Of a stretch of 21,836 nt of DNA, positions 6,503 to 13,779 are shown piece after piece. A program made the translations under genes and the position numbers. The first letter of the stretch is position 1. Every line of letters starts with the position of its first letter. Under the pieces are notes generated by a model that searched no databases, had not been told where the DNA came from, and saw only the letters and a program-made list of their open reading frames with translations. This DNA is from an uncultured Treponema sp. (GTDB taxonomy: Bacteria > Spirochaetota > Spirochaetia > Treponematales > Treponemataceae), in NCBI GenBank assembly GCA_937923945.1, contig CALDWC010000179.1:1-21836 (forward strand). The letters run 5' to 3'.

Positions 6503-7054
6503 TTAATGACAACCGCCCGAACAGCAATCGCAACCGCAACTATCGTCGCCGCAATCCTCATCACCGCAACCGCAGCTACACCCGTGTGAATGGTGGGCAA
6601 GCATTTGCTGAAGTTCTTCAAGTTCGGCAGCCTCGGCTTTGTCAACATTTTCAACCTTTACGCTGAACAGCAAATCTTTTCCGGCAAACGGATGGTTTGC
6701 ATCAACCAACACTTTATCCCCGCGCAATTCAACGACGCGAACCACATTACCGGAATGCTCATCCTGAAATTCCATGCCAACCGCGAGTTCACCGTCAGCG
6801 TGAAATATTGCTTTATCAACTTCGATTACGAGATCCTCCATGTGTTCACCGTACCCTTCTTCCGGTGAAACGGCAACATCAAAGGTGTCTCCCGCCTCCT
6901 TACCGTTCAGTGCGTCTTCAAGTTTCGGCAAGAGCAAATTGTACCCGTGAATGTATGACGCGGGATCATCATCTGATGAAGCGCCGAGCACCATGCCGGC
7001 TGAATCTTTGATGGTGTAATTAAATACAACCTTTGCATTTTTTTCTATTTTCAT
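6503..7054 (-). CDS. slyD: FKBP-type peptidyl-prolyl isomerase, SlyD-like, with Cys/His metal tail
   Basis: 183 aa. It isomerises prolyl bonds and chaperones folding; SlyD also delivers nickel in other bacteria. The FKBP core is split (about 1-65 and 120-138): FNYTIKDSAGMVLGASS at the front and HPFAGKDLLFSVKV at the back, flanking the insert-in-flap domain (about 66-119, EEGYGEHMED to VDAN). The tail (154-183) holds nine Cys and four His within 30 residues, more Cys-rich than a typical SlyD tail. The frame is open upstream to 7108, but family alignment (MKIEKNAKVVFNYTIKD) favours the ATG at 7054, which lies 7 nt after a TACAAT box. It heads an operon with the Gx-transporter gene. Confidence 0.9.
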   Translation of the reverse strand: MKIEKNAKVVFNYTIKDSAGMVLGASSDDDPASYIHGYNLLLPKLEDALNGKEAGDTFDVAVSPEEGYGEHMEDLVIEVDKAIFHADGELAVGMEFQDEHSGNVVRVVELRGDKVLVDANHPFAGKDLLFSVKVENVDKAEAAELEELQQMLAHHSHGCSCGCGDEDCGDDSCGCDCCSGGCH

Positions 7055-7061
7055 AAAAACC

Positions 7062-7090
7062 ATTGTACATAAAAACAATAAAAAAAGCAA
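7062..7090 (-). promoter_or_regulatory. putative slyD promoter, predicted (near-)leaderless start
   Basis: On the minus strand: TTGCTT (7090-7085), a 17-bp spacer, then TACAAT (7067-7062). The downstream edge of the -10 is 7 nt from the slyD ATG at 7054, so transcription would begin at or next to the start codon. No Shine-Dalgarno is present. Confidence 0.5.
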
Positions 7091-7134
7091 TGGGAAATTT
7101 TTTTGCATCAGGTTTTTGCGAGCCGCTCCGCTCT

Positions 7135-7362
7135 CTAATCAATCACCCAACCTGCTTCAATCATTTGTTCTATAGTATCAAACCGTGCAATCGTCTTTTC
7201 ACCGGGCAGCGGCATATAATCTTTGGTGATAACGTTCCGGATGGTTACTATTCCGGCATCAAAAAAACAAAATCCGTACTCATAATTGCGGCTTTTCACC
7301 ATTGCTCCGGAAAAAATACTTTCTCGTGTTTGCTCTTCTAATTCTTTACTCCACTTTTCCAT
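7135..7362 (-). CDS. small conserved protein, unknown function
   Basis: 75 aa, soluble and acidic. Sequence features are KELEEQTRESIFSGAMVKSRNYEYGFCFFDAGIVTIRNV followed by a C-terminal EQMIEAGWVID. The start is well supported: AAGGAG (7373-7368) lies 5 nt before the ATG at 7362, with a TATACT -10 box upstream. It is monocistronic or feeds into slyD 80 nt downstream, which has its own promoter. I do not recognise the family. It shows no signal peptide, membrane segment or metal-binding motif. Confidence 0.7.
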   Translation of the reverse strand: MEKWSKELEEQTRESIFSGAMVKSRNYEYGFCFFDAGIVTIRNVITKDYMPLPGEKTIARFDTIEQMIEAGWVID

Positions 7363-7381
7363 AAAATCTCCTTGTAATTAC

Positions 7382-7387
7382 AGTATA
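7382..7387 (-). promoter_or_regulatory. -10 element for the 75-aa protein gene
   Basis: TATACT on the minus strand, about 19 nt before the ATG at 7362. The predicted leader of about 13 nt contains the AAGGAG ribosome site. The -35 candidate 17 bp upstream (TTACTT) is weak. The rest of 7388-7534 shows no gene; it contains a short near-duplicate GTGCCGGTCA at 7431-7440 and 7518-7527. Confidence 0.45.
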
Positions 7388-7534
7388 CCGTTTTTTATAC
7401 AAATAAGTAAAATATCTTTTTTAACTATCGTGCCGGTCATGGCAATGCAATAAAAACGTACTATTGTTTTCGCTGGAATCGTACTTTAGTTTTTGGGAAA
7501 GGGATAGTTTTCCGGTGTGCCGGTCAATGAGCAT

Positions 7535-8212
7535 TTATGTTTTAATCGTGTCTTGCTCCTTATCGTATTTTATCATATGTACGTAAGACACGCCCCGTGC
7601 ATTTACTTCAAAGATCGCTATTCCCTTGTCGTCTTCCGGTTTGGGGTAACGCATTAAACAGCCCGGGTTTATCATGCGAACGCCTTCGACAATTGTATCG
7701 CAGCGTTGATGAAGATGTCCGAAAAAACAGAGAGAACATCCGCGGACTTTTGCAAAGCGTGCGGTTTCGGCTAAATCTTTTTTTACATTTGTCAGGTGAC
7801 CGTGTGTGAGGATTATTTTCAAACGACAAACTCGTACAAATAAAAAGCTTAAAAAATTTAACGACACTAAATCGATTTTTTTCATTCCGGAAACAAAGCG
7901 CGCTTTCAGAATGGAACACTGATGCGGATCCAAATTACCTTCCACGATAAAAATAACCGAAGGCAGTTTTTTTTGAATGGTACTATCGGAAAAAGCGCGC
8001 TGAATCCAATACAGGATATCCTGCACACCGTCACCAAGGTGAAAAAGCGCATCACACGTTTCACCGTAATCCATAATCGTTTTTAAGCAAAGCTCACGAT
8101 TGCGGTGTGTATCCGAAATCACTAAAATTTTTGCTTTGTCCAATTCCGCTAATCGTTTTACCGCTTCCGTTGAGCCTATCACTCCATCCGAAACAATATG
8201 TAACTCATTCAC
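7535..8212 (-). CDS. YfcE/MJ0936-type metallophosphodiesterase
   Basis: 225 aa calcineurin-like phosphoesterase. All metal-binding motifs are present in order: SDTH (33-36), HLGD (58-61), GNLD (92-95; usually GN-x-D with a small residue), THGH (136-139) and GHLH (165-168), then the family-typical INPGC. Members hydrolyse phosphodiesters in vitro; the cellular substrate is unknown. The frame starts at a GTG (8212) and has about 27 residues before the core that most relatives lack, so the start is uncertain. It lies 22 nt downstream of the NYN/OST-HTH gene and is probably co-transcribed, suggesting a shared nucleic-acid or nucleotide role (inference). Confidence 0.85.
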   Translation of the reverse strand: MNELHIVSDGVIGSTEAVKRLAELDKAKILVISDTHRNRELCLKTIMDYGETCDALFHLGDGVQDILYWIQRAFSDSTIQKKLPSVIFIVEGNLDPHQCSILKARFVSGMKKIDLVSLNFLSFLFVRVCRLKIILTHGHLTNVKKDLAETARFAKVRGCSLCFFGHLHQRCDTIVEGVRMINPGCLMRYPKPEDDKGIAIFEVNARGVSYVHMIKYDKEQDTIKT

Positions 8213-8234
8213 CGTCTGCCGTTTCCCGTCATTG

Positions 8235-9200
8235 CTACCGTAATCTGACGGTTCCCCATTTTATATCGAAACCGCCTTCATCGATTAAAAACGCCGATAG
8301 TTTCGAGTAACCCAAATTATGTATATCAAAACCGGGACACTCTTTTGTAATCCGTGCATGCAACTCACCCAATTTCATTTGATTGTTATTTTCTTTGAGA
8401 ATTTTCACAATAACTGCAACCAAATCATTTTTATCAATCGGAGTTGTTTCTTCGTCGAGCGTTAAAAAAACTTTTAAGCCGTCATACACCAAATTTACAC
8501 CGTCCAAACTTTCCAAAAAAGTTGACAACTTTGAAAAGCCGTAGTTCCGAACATCAAATTCCGAAAAGCGTTTTTGCAAATGGGAACCGAGTGTCGCAAT
8601 GTTCACCCCTTGTACATCGACCGTATTGTTTGCGTATGCACTTTGGACAAATTCACGGATAGCAATCATAATTTCTTTTTTATCGGTAATCATGTAGCCG
8701 GCATCGTTTTTGTTTGACGTCGAATCGGACATGTCGCTTTCTTCGTTGGCTCCTTCATTTTCATCGGTCGTTAAAACATCCAAATATTTAAAAATCGTAC
8801 ATGAAGCAACGAATGCCGACGGAGTTTTTTCTTCGCCCATACCGATCACTTCCATACCCGATTCACGCAAGCGGATTGCGAGTCGTGAAAAATCACTGTC
8901 GCTCGTAACGAGACAAAATGCGTCAACCGCTCCACCGTATAAAATATCCATCGCGTCAATAATCATCGCGGCGTCCGTTGAGTTTTTACTGCCGGCGTAC
9001 CGCGACTGTTGAATTTGTAAAAAGCCGGAGCCCAGCAGGAGCTTGCGCCAGCTGGATAAATTTTGTGCCGACCAGTCGCCGTAAATCCGTTTATACGTAA
9101 TGCGTCCGTAGCCGGCGACTTCGCCTAAAATACTCCGTAAATACTTCGGTGAAATATTATCCGAATCAATCAAAATTGCAATTCTTTTTTCATTTTCCAT
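8235..9200 (-). CDS. NYN-domain putative ribonuclease with two OST-HTH/LOTUS domains
   Basis: 321 aa. The N-terminal NYN (LabA/DUF88, PIN-like) domain spans about 5-142 and keeps the acidic active-site residues: D12 and D14 in ILIDSDN, D76 in STDAAMIIDAMD, and D101/D103 in VTSDSDFSRLA. A polar acidic linker (144-170) leads to two OST-HTH/LOTUS modules at about 174-248 and 256-321. They share the pattern FDVRNYGFSKLSTFLE and FDIHNLGYSKLSAFL, so they are clear internal duplicates. LOTUS domains bind RNA (G-quadruplex or dsRNA) in eukaryotes; bacterial NYN-LOTUS proteins are poorly studied. I predict an RNA-binding endoribonuclease. The ATG at 9200 fits the family start. Confidence 0.88.
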   Translation of the reverse strand: MENEKRIAILIDSDNISPKYLRSILGEVAGYGRITYKRIYGDWSAQNLSSWRKLLLGSGFLQIQQSRYAGSKNSTDAAMIIDAMDILYGGAVDAFCLVTSDSDFSRLAIRLRESGMEVIGMGEEKTPSAFVASCTIFKYLDVLTTDENEGANEESDMSDSTSNKNDAGYMITDKKEIMIAIREFVQSAYANNTVDVQGVNIATLGSHLQKRFSEFDVRNYGFSKLSTFLESLDGVNLVYDGLKVFLTLDEETTPIDKNDLVAVIVKILKENNNQMKLGELHARITKECPGFDIHNLGYSKLSAFLIDEGGFDIKWGTVRLR

Positions 9201-9262
9201 TGTGAGTTAAAGATACATTAAATAAACGAGAAAATCAAGGGTATCGGGGATTTTAACAATAA

Positions 9263-9325
9263 GGAAACGTTTCGTTTCCATGTCGGAAAAAGCTTAGTTT
9301 AGTGTATCGAAAAAACGGTTTTTCG
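9263..9325 (-). other. two small perfect hairpins upstream of the NYN/OST-HTH gene
   Basis: In the 190-bp gap 9201-9390: GGAAACG (9263-9269) pairs with CGTTTCC (9273-9279) around TTT, and CGAAAAA (9308-9314) pairs with TTTTTCG (9319-9325) around ACGG. They lie between the lipoprotein gene stop and the NYN gene start, both on the minus strand. The second could act as a weak terminator after the lipoprotein gene. No coding sequence is seen here. Confidence 0.45.
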
Positions 9326-9390
9326 AAAATTATTCACAAACCGAGCGGAAACAATATTTTTTAAAACCGTTTGTCAATTCATAAACGTGA

Positions 9391-9777
9391 TCACAGGTAA
9401 AGCAGGTATTTTCTTTTGATCTTTATTATATACTTGACTTTGTTCGGCATAATAAAACGTATGTAATCCCGACTGTCAGGCTCGGAAATATAATATCGAC
9501 AGTTTATCTGTTTTATTATCATATTATCTTTTACAAAATAAATTTTTTGTGCGCCCCAATAATCGTAAGTTTCAGCATTATAGTCCCCTGCGATATTTTT
9601 TATAAAATCGGAAATGTACCAATTTGCGTCTACGATATAAACATCATCAAAATCTTCATCGATAAATTCCGATAGGTCCACTGTTTCATGCTTTTTTGCT
9701 TTCCTTATCATAGCATTTTCCGTAGGACACGAAAAAATAATAAACATAAGGAGGCAAAGCACAAATATCTTTTCCAT
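9391..9777 (-). CDS. small putative lipoprotein, unknown function
   Basis: 128 aa from the ATG at 9777. The N-terminus MEKIFVLCLLMFIIFSC has a hydrophobic core and ends in IFSC, a spirochaete-style lipobox with C17 as the lipidated residue. The mature part is acidic then basic: LSEFIDEDFDDVYIVDANWY and a Lys-rich C-terminus. GGAG lies 8 nt before this ATG. An in-frame TTG at 9792 is possible but would overlap that ribosome site, so I prefer 9777. The gene is isolated between intergenic gaps, and I recognise no domain. The protein is probably attached to the inner or outer membrane and handled by the Lol system encoded next door. Confidence 0.65.
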   Translation of the reverse strand: MEKIFVLCLLMFIIFSCPTENAMIRKAKKHETVDLSEFIDEDFDDVYIVDANWYISDFIKNIAGDYNAETYDYWGAQKIYFVKDNMIIKQINCRYYISEPDSRDYIRFIMPNKVKYIIKIKRKYLLYL

Positions 9778-9893
9778 TTGTTTATTCTCCAAATATCATT
9801 GATGAAAAAACACTACCGTTTATCGAGGTTACATCATTGTTTTTATTTGATCGTTATGAGATGAAAATATACTGTATTCCAAGTCAACGCTCC

Positions 9894-9953
9894 GTAAGTT
9901 TTTTGGTTAAAACTTACTCTGTTTTTGATAAACTAAGGAAAACAGGTTTATCA
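9894..9953. other. hairpin plus interlocking inverted repeats (pseudoknot-like)
   Basis: GTAAGTTTT (9894-9902) pairs perfectly with AAAACTTAC (9909-9917). Next come CTGTTTT (9919-9925), TGATAAAC (9926-9933), five bases, AAAACAG (9939-9945) and GTTTATCA (9946-9953). The first pairs with the third and the second with the fourth, so the two stems interlock instead of nesting. It lies just past the stop of the McsA-like gene on the minus strand. No clean U-run follows on either strand, so a standard terminator is not evident. Confidence 0.55.
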
Positions 9954-9965
9954 ATACTTTATAAC

Positions 9966-10469
9966 TCAGAATTTTTCTTTTCCGGTATCAAGTTCCTTAA
10001 TTTTATCGCGAAGATATGCCGCCAATTCATAGTTTTCAATTTCAACGGCTTGCCGCAATTGCATACGCAAATTTTCAAGCGTTTGATCTTCCGTCGGGCG
10101 GTTAATAATCGTAAACTCTTTCGGTTTCGGTCCATTATACTCGGTCGTAAAATTTTTGCTTTTTAAAATTTGTTCAATGACGCTTTTAAAATAAAATGTA
10201 CAATCGAAACAACCGATACGCTGATACTGTAATATATCCGACAATTTTGTTCCACAAGACGGACATGTTATTTTACTCATCGATTCAAACTTTTTTGCTT
10301 CAATCGCTTTAAAAATTTTTACAATGCCCGCATTATCATTACCGGAAAAATCAACATCAAAATCCCGCGCACAATTTTGACAAATATGATGCACCACTGC
10401 AGTCCCGTCCTCTGAAATTTGTTTTATCACAATCGTGGCTTCGTTTTGGCCGCACAATTCACATTGCAT
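9966..10469 (-). CDS. McsA-like zinc-finger protein with UVR motif
   Basis: 167 aa. Two four-Cys clusters are visible: C3-x2-C6 with C30-x2-C33, and C69-x2-C72 with C87-x2-C90. The C-terminal helix pair (about 133-165, LENLRMQLRQAVEIENYELAAYLRDKIKEL) is a UvrB/UvrC (UVR) motif. This arrangement is that of McsA, the activator of protein-arginine kinase McsB that marks proteins for ClpCP in Firmicutes. No mcsB, clpC or ctsR is adjacent here. The open frame extends to 10523, but GGGGAG six nt before the ATG at 10469 and alignment of MQCELCGQNEA favour this start. It follows the last lol gene by 10 nt and closes the ftsY-lol cluster. Confidence 0.8.
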   Translation of the reverse strand: MQCELCGQNEATIVIKQISEDGTAVVHHICQNCARDFDVDFSGNDNAGIVKIFKAIEAKKFESMSKITCPSCGTKLSDILQYQRIGCFDCTFYFKSVIEQILKSKNFTTEYNGPKPKEFTIINRPTEDQTLENLRMQLRQAVEIENYELAAYLRDKIKELDTGKEKF

Positions 10470-10479
10470 GAAATCTCCC

Positions 10480-11820
10480 CTACCCTTTTCTGATAATATC
10501 GAGCGGCTTTTCTTTACCGGCACGGCTACTCGGAATAATACTTACCAGCGCCGACAACACAATACACATCAAGGCAATTAAAAGCAATTCCTTCCCGTGC
10601 AGTTTCACCGGAATATGTTCCAAATAGTAACTGGGATTTAAAATAGTAAATGAGGAAAATTCCGAGTTAATCCCGAATAACTTGTATGCAAACAGCAAAA
10701 TTCCGTTTATGCATTTTTCAATTCCCGCTAAAATCGAATTGATATTCAGCGCAAGTAAAACGCCGACCGGCATACCGAACACTAAACCGAAAAAACCGGT
10801 GAGAATACCGGCAATAAAAAATGAAAGTGTAATCAGATTTCCGCCCGCACCGGTCGATTTTAAAATTGCAATTTCTTTGTTTCGCTCCAACACGAGCATA
10901 ATCAATGCCGAAGAAATATTCACCGAAGCGACCAGCAATATTAAAAACATAATAAAAAGGAGTAAATTTTTTGTTGTTGCAAATGAAGCGGATTGTGCGC
11001 GATTTAAGTTTTTCCAATCGTATACCGCAACATTGTCAGTTATGTTTTCGGTTAAACTAAAAAGAAATTTTGAAAATCGTGCATCATCAAACGGATCCTC
11101 CGTTGAAACAATCACCGACGTAAGCGATGAACTCCCTTGCAAAATTTTTAGCCCCTGCTCCAAACCGATAAAAACCCACAGCGCATCCAGTTCCTGATAA
11201 CCGCACGAAATAATGCCTTTCACTTTAAAACCGGAAAATTTCGGTAGAACCTTTCCACTGTCAAGCGTTTTAAGCGTTAAGATGCGGCATGTATCACCAA
11301 CATGAAGTTTTAAGTTTTCAGCGATTTTTTTTCCCAGCAGTATTTCATTATCATTTTCCAAAACGGGACTTCCCGCAATAACGGTCAGCAATTTTTTTGC
11401 TTTAGTGTTTTCTTCAAAAAAATTATTTTCAATCGCCCGAATCGAACCGCCGCTTCGCCCGTCTTTTCCGATTACCAAACCGGAACCGCTCCGTTCAACC
11501 CAAGCATTTTTAAAAAACGGTTCATCCGCATAGCGGGCACACAAATCCGCCTTTAAATATTTTTCATATCGTCCGTCATTTTCACCGGAGCGCACGCGCA
11601 TTTTTATGAGTTTTATATGACCGGAATCAAGCTCCACTAGCCGGCTCGTAATCCCTGAAATCATACCGTCGGACACAACCAGCACTAAAATCAGCGGTAC
11701 GATACTGATCCCGATTCCGAACACCGCACCGATCAAAGTTTTCCGCGCATTCGATTCCGTATTGCCGTTGCCGAAACCCAAACAGCGGAGTGCATACATA
11801 AAAGCAAACCTGATATTCAT
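10480..11820 (-). CDS. lolC: lipoprotein-releasing ABC transporter permease (LolC/LolE family)
   Basis: 446 aa FtsX/MacB-type permease. The N-terminal transmembrane helix (about 29-50, IGAVFGIGISIVPLILVLVV) is followed by a large periplasmic domain beginning SGHIKLI, then three C-terminal helices including FIMFLILLVASVNISSALIM, ERNKEIAILKSTGAGGN and a last one before IIPSSRAGKEKPLDIIRKG. This topology and the ending PLDIIRKG are standard for LolC/E. With LolD and the second permease it extracts mature lipoproteins from the inner membrane. Its start overlaps the lolD stop by 4 bp (ATGA). The assignment between LolC and LolE is arbitrary in this phylum. Confidence 0.85.
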   Translation of the reverse strand: MNIRFAFMYALRCLGFGNGNTESNARKTLIGAVFGIGISIVPLILVLVVSDGMISGITSRLVELDSGHIKLIKMRVRSGENDGRYEKYLKADLCARYADEPFFKNAWVERSGSGLVIGKDGRSGGSIRAIENNFFEENTKAKKLLTVIAGSPVLENDNEILLGKKIAENLKLHVGDTCRILTLKTLDSGKVLPKFSGFKVKGIISCGYQELDALWVFIGLEQGLKILQGSSSLTSVIVSTEDPFDDARFSKFLFSLTENITDNVAVYDWKNLNRAQSASFATTKNLLLFIMFLILLVASVNISSALIMLVLERNKEIAILKSTGAGGNLITLSFFIAGILTGFFGLVFGMPVGVLLALNINSILAGIEKCINGILLFAYKLFGINSEFSSFTILNPSYYLEHIPVKLHGKELLLIALMCIVLSALVSIIPSSRAGKEKPLDIIRKG

Positions 11821-12497
11821 ACGCGTACCAGCTTTGCGTTTTCAAGGTTATAACAAACGTCAGTCATCTTTGCGATGCCTTCAATATCGTGCGTTACCAC
11901 GAGGAGCGCTTTGTGATGTTTTTGCACAATCGAAAAAAGCAAATTGCGGACAATGCCGGCATTCGTCGGATCCAAGTTACCGGTCGGTTCGTCCGCAAGA
12001 ATGAGCTGCGGATCATTGATGAGCGCCCGCGCAACGGCAGCGCGCTGGCGTTCTCCTCCGGAAAGTTTTAACACATTTTGTTCGGCTCGATCATCTAAGT
12101 TAACATCGGCTAAAAGCGCCAACGCTTTTTCACGCGCCGTTGTTTTATCTGTCCCTGCAATCAACGCAGGTAGCATCACATTTTCCACCGTTGAAAAATC
12201 CTTCAATAAATAATGGAACTGAAAAACAAAACCCAAAAACTTTTGACGATACATCGTCAATTCATCTTCAGTGCAATCGGCAACCGAAAACGTTCCGGCT
12301 TGAATTGTTCCGGAGTCTATTTTTTCCAAACCGCCGATCATATTTAAAAGGGTGCTTTTGCCGGAGCCGGAACTCCCCGTAATTGCAACGGTCATTCCCG
12401 ATTCAACGGTGAGATCTAAATCTTTAATGATAACTAAGTTTTCATTCGCCGAAATAAACGATTTATTTAAGTTTTTAACTTTTAAAATTTCACTCAT
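11817..12497 (-). CDS. lolD: lipoprotein-releasing ABC transporter ATPase LolD
   Basis: 226 aa, the usual length. It powers lipoprotein release from the inner membrane. All ABC motifs are present: Walker A GSSGSGKS (41-48), Q-loop at Q93, signature LSGGERQR (145-152), Walker B LILADEP (165-171) with the family-typical PTGNLDP, and the H-loop His in VTHD (201-204). The FQFHYLLKDFSTVENVMLP segment is characteristic of the LolD/MacB subfamily. It overlaps the upstream permease by 8 bp and the downstream one by 4 bp, so the three are translated together. Confidence 0.93.
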   Translation of the reverse strand: MSEILKVKNLNKSFISANENLVIIKDLDLTVESGMTVAITGSSGSGKSTLLNMIGGLEKIDSGTIQAGTFSVADCTEDELTMYRQKFLGFVFQFHYLLKDFSTVENVMLPALIAGTDKTTAREKALALLADVNLDDRAEQNVLKLSGGERQRAAVARALINDPQLILADEPTGNLDPTNAGIVRNLLFSIVQKHHKALLVVTHDIEGIAKMTDVCYNLENAKLVRV

Positions 12498-13779
12498 GCC
12501 GTAAAATCTCCTGAGGCTTTAAATTAAGTATTTTTTTTGTTGCAACCAACGCCGCAATCGAAGAAGAAACTAAACCGAACAGAGCAATGTAACAGCATTC
12601 AAAAAATGTAATCACCGTCGGCACCGAATCCATATAAAATACTCGCCGGCTGAAAATGGAAAAATCGTCCATCGCATGAATTTGTTCGGGCGAATAAATA
12701 ATATGTGTAATAAGCGATACAAAAAAATTTACGACATTTTCCACAAAAGTAAAAATTTCATTGATGTTTTTTGCCATCAATAAACCGATGAGTAAACCGC
12801 TCACCGCACCAACCAATCCGATTTTAAATCCATTAAAAAAAAACAAAAAACATAAATCATTTTTTTGCATGCCGAGCGATGCGAGCACGGCAATGTCTTC
12901 ACGTCGCTCGTAAATGGTGCGCCGCATTCCGTTATAAATATTAACCGCAACGACCAAAAAAATCAGCACCATCAACATCATCATGACATTTTTTTCAACG
13001 CGCAAAGCACCGAAAAAAGCATGGTTATACGACCGCCATGACTCGCATTCGATTTCAGGAAAATCGTTTTTCATTTCCGCGATGTATGCATAATCATTAT
13101 GTTCTTTTGTTAGTTTTACAAACGCATTTATTTTTTCAACGGCACCGAAAAGTTTTTTACCGGTTTCAAACGACACAAAAGAATATGACGAATCAACCGC
13201 TAAAAAGCCGGTTTTAAAAATTCCGGTTACGATAAGTGTCGTGTCATCGGAAAAAACATCAGTCGAAGCGGAACCTGCAAGCACCGGCAACGATACGGTA
13301 TTTCCCACTTTCACGGCTAATCTTTTTGCCAATTCATAACCTAAAATGATTGTACCTTTTTGTTCCAGTTGCAGCGCACCTTCAACAAAATTGAGTTGGT
13401 GAATGAGTCCCTCGTCTTTCAAAAAATCTTCTAACTCAACCGCGCGTACTAAGGTACCCGATTGCCGATTATACGCCCCCTGTATGAGCGCCTGCGATTC
13501 CATAAACATAAAAAAACTTTTTTTATTGGTTTTTTCACCGGCGCGTTTCAGTTCGTCGTAATTTCCCGAAAGTCGAATATGACCGGAACTTACTTCCATA
13601 AGCGTATTGATAAACCCGCTTTGAAAGCCGCTCATAACCGCAAGAATTACAATCAGCGCAATCACGCCGAATGCAATTCCCAGCATCGAAAGCAAATTAA
13701 TCACCGCTTCGCGTCCGCCCGTTCCGGTACGGTTTAAGCGCTTTGAAATCCATCGCATCGTTGCAAATTTAGTTTTCAT
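12490..13779 (-). CDS. lolE: lipoprotein-releasing ABC transporter permease (LolC/LolE family)
   Basis: 429 aa from the ATG at 13779 (a TTG two codons upstream is possible). The N-terminus REAVINLLSMLGIAFGVIALIVILAVMSGF is the first transmembrane helix with the conserved LolC/E pattern, followed by MEVSSGHIRLSG at the start of the periplasmic domain. Three helices follow near the C-terminus; the cytoplasmic coupling loop reads YERREDIAVLASLGM, which contacts LolD. It pairs with the other permease as a heterodimer. The start overlaps the end of the preceding secreted-protein gene by 11 bp. The C-terminus is NLKPQEILRHE, as expected for the family. Confidence 0.85.
   Translation of the reverse strand: MKTKFATMRWISKRLNRTGTGGREAVINLLSMLGIAFGVIALIVILAVMSGFQSGFINTLMEVSSGHIRLSGNYDELKRAGEKTNKKSFFMFMESQALIQGAYNRQSGTLVRAVELEDFLKDEGLIHQLNFVEGALQLEQKGTIILGYELAKRLAVKVGNTVSLPVLAGSASTDVFSDDTTLIVTGIFKTGFLAVDSSYSFVSFETGKKLFGAVEKINAFVKLTKEHNDYAYIAEMKNDFPEIECESWRSYNHAFFGALRVEKNVMMMLMVLIFLVVAVNIYNGMRRTIYERREDIAVLASLGMQKNDLCFLFFFNGFKIGLVGAVSGLLIGLLMAKNINEIFTFVENVVNFFVSLITHIIYSPEQIHAMDDFSIFSRRVFYMDSVPTVITFFECCYIALFGLVSSSIAALVATKKILNLKPQEILRHE

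Noticed and set aside
10682..11197. Plus-strand ORF of 171 codons
   Set aside because: Antisense to a clear LolC/E permease whose motifs and topology are intact.
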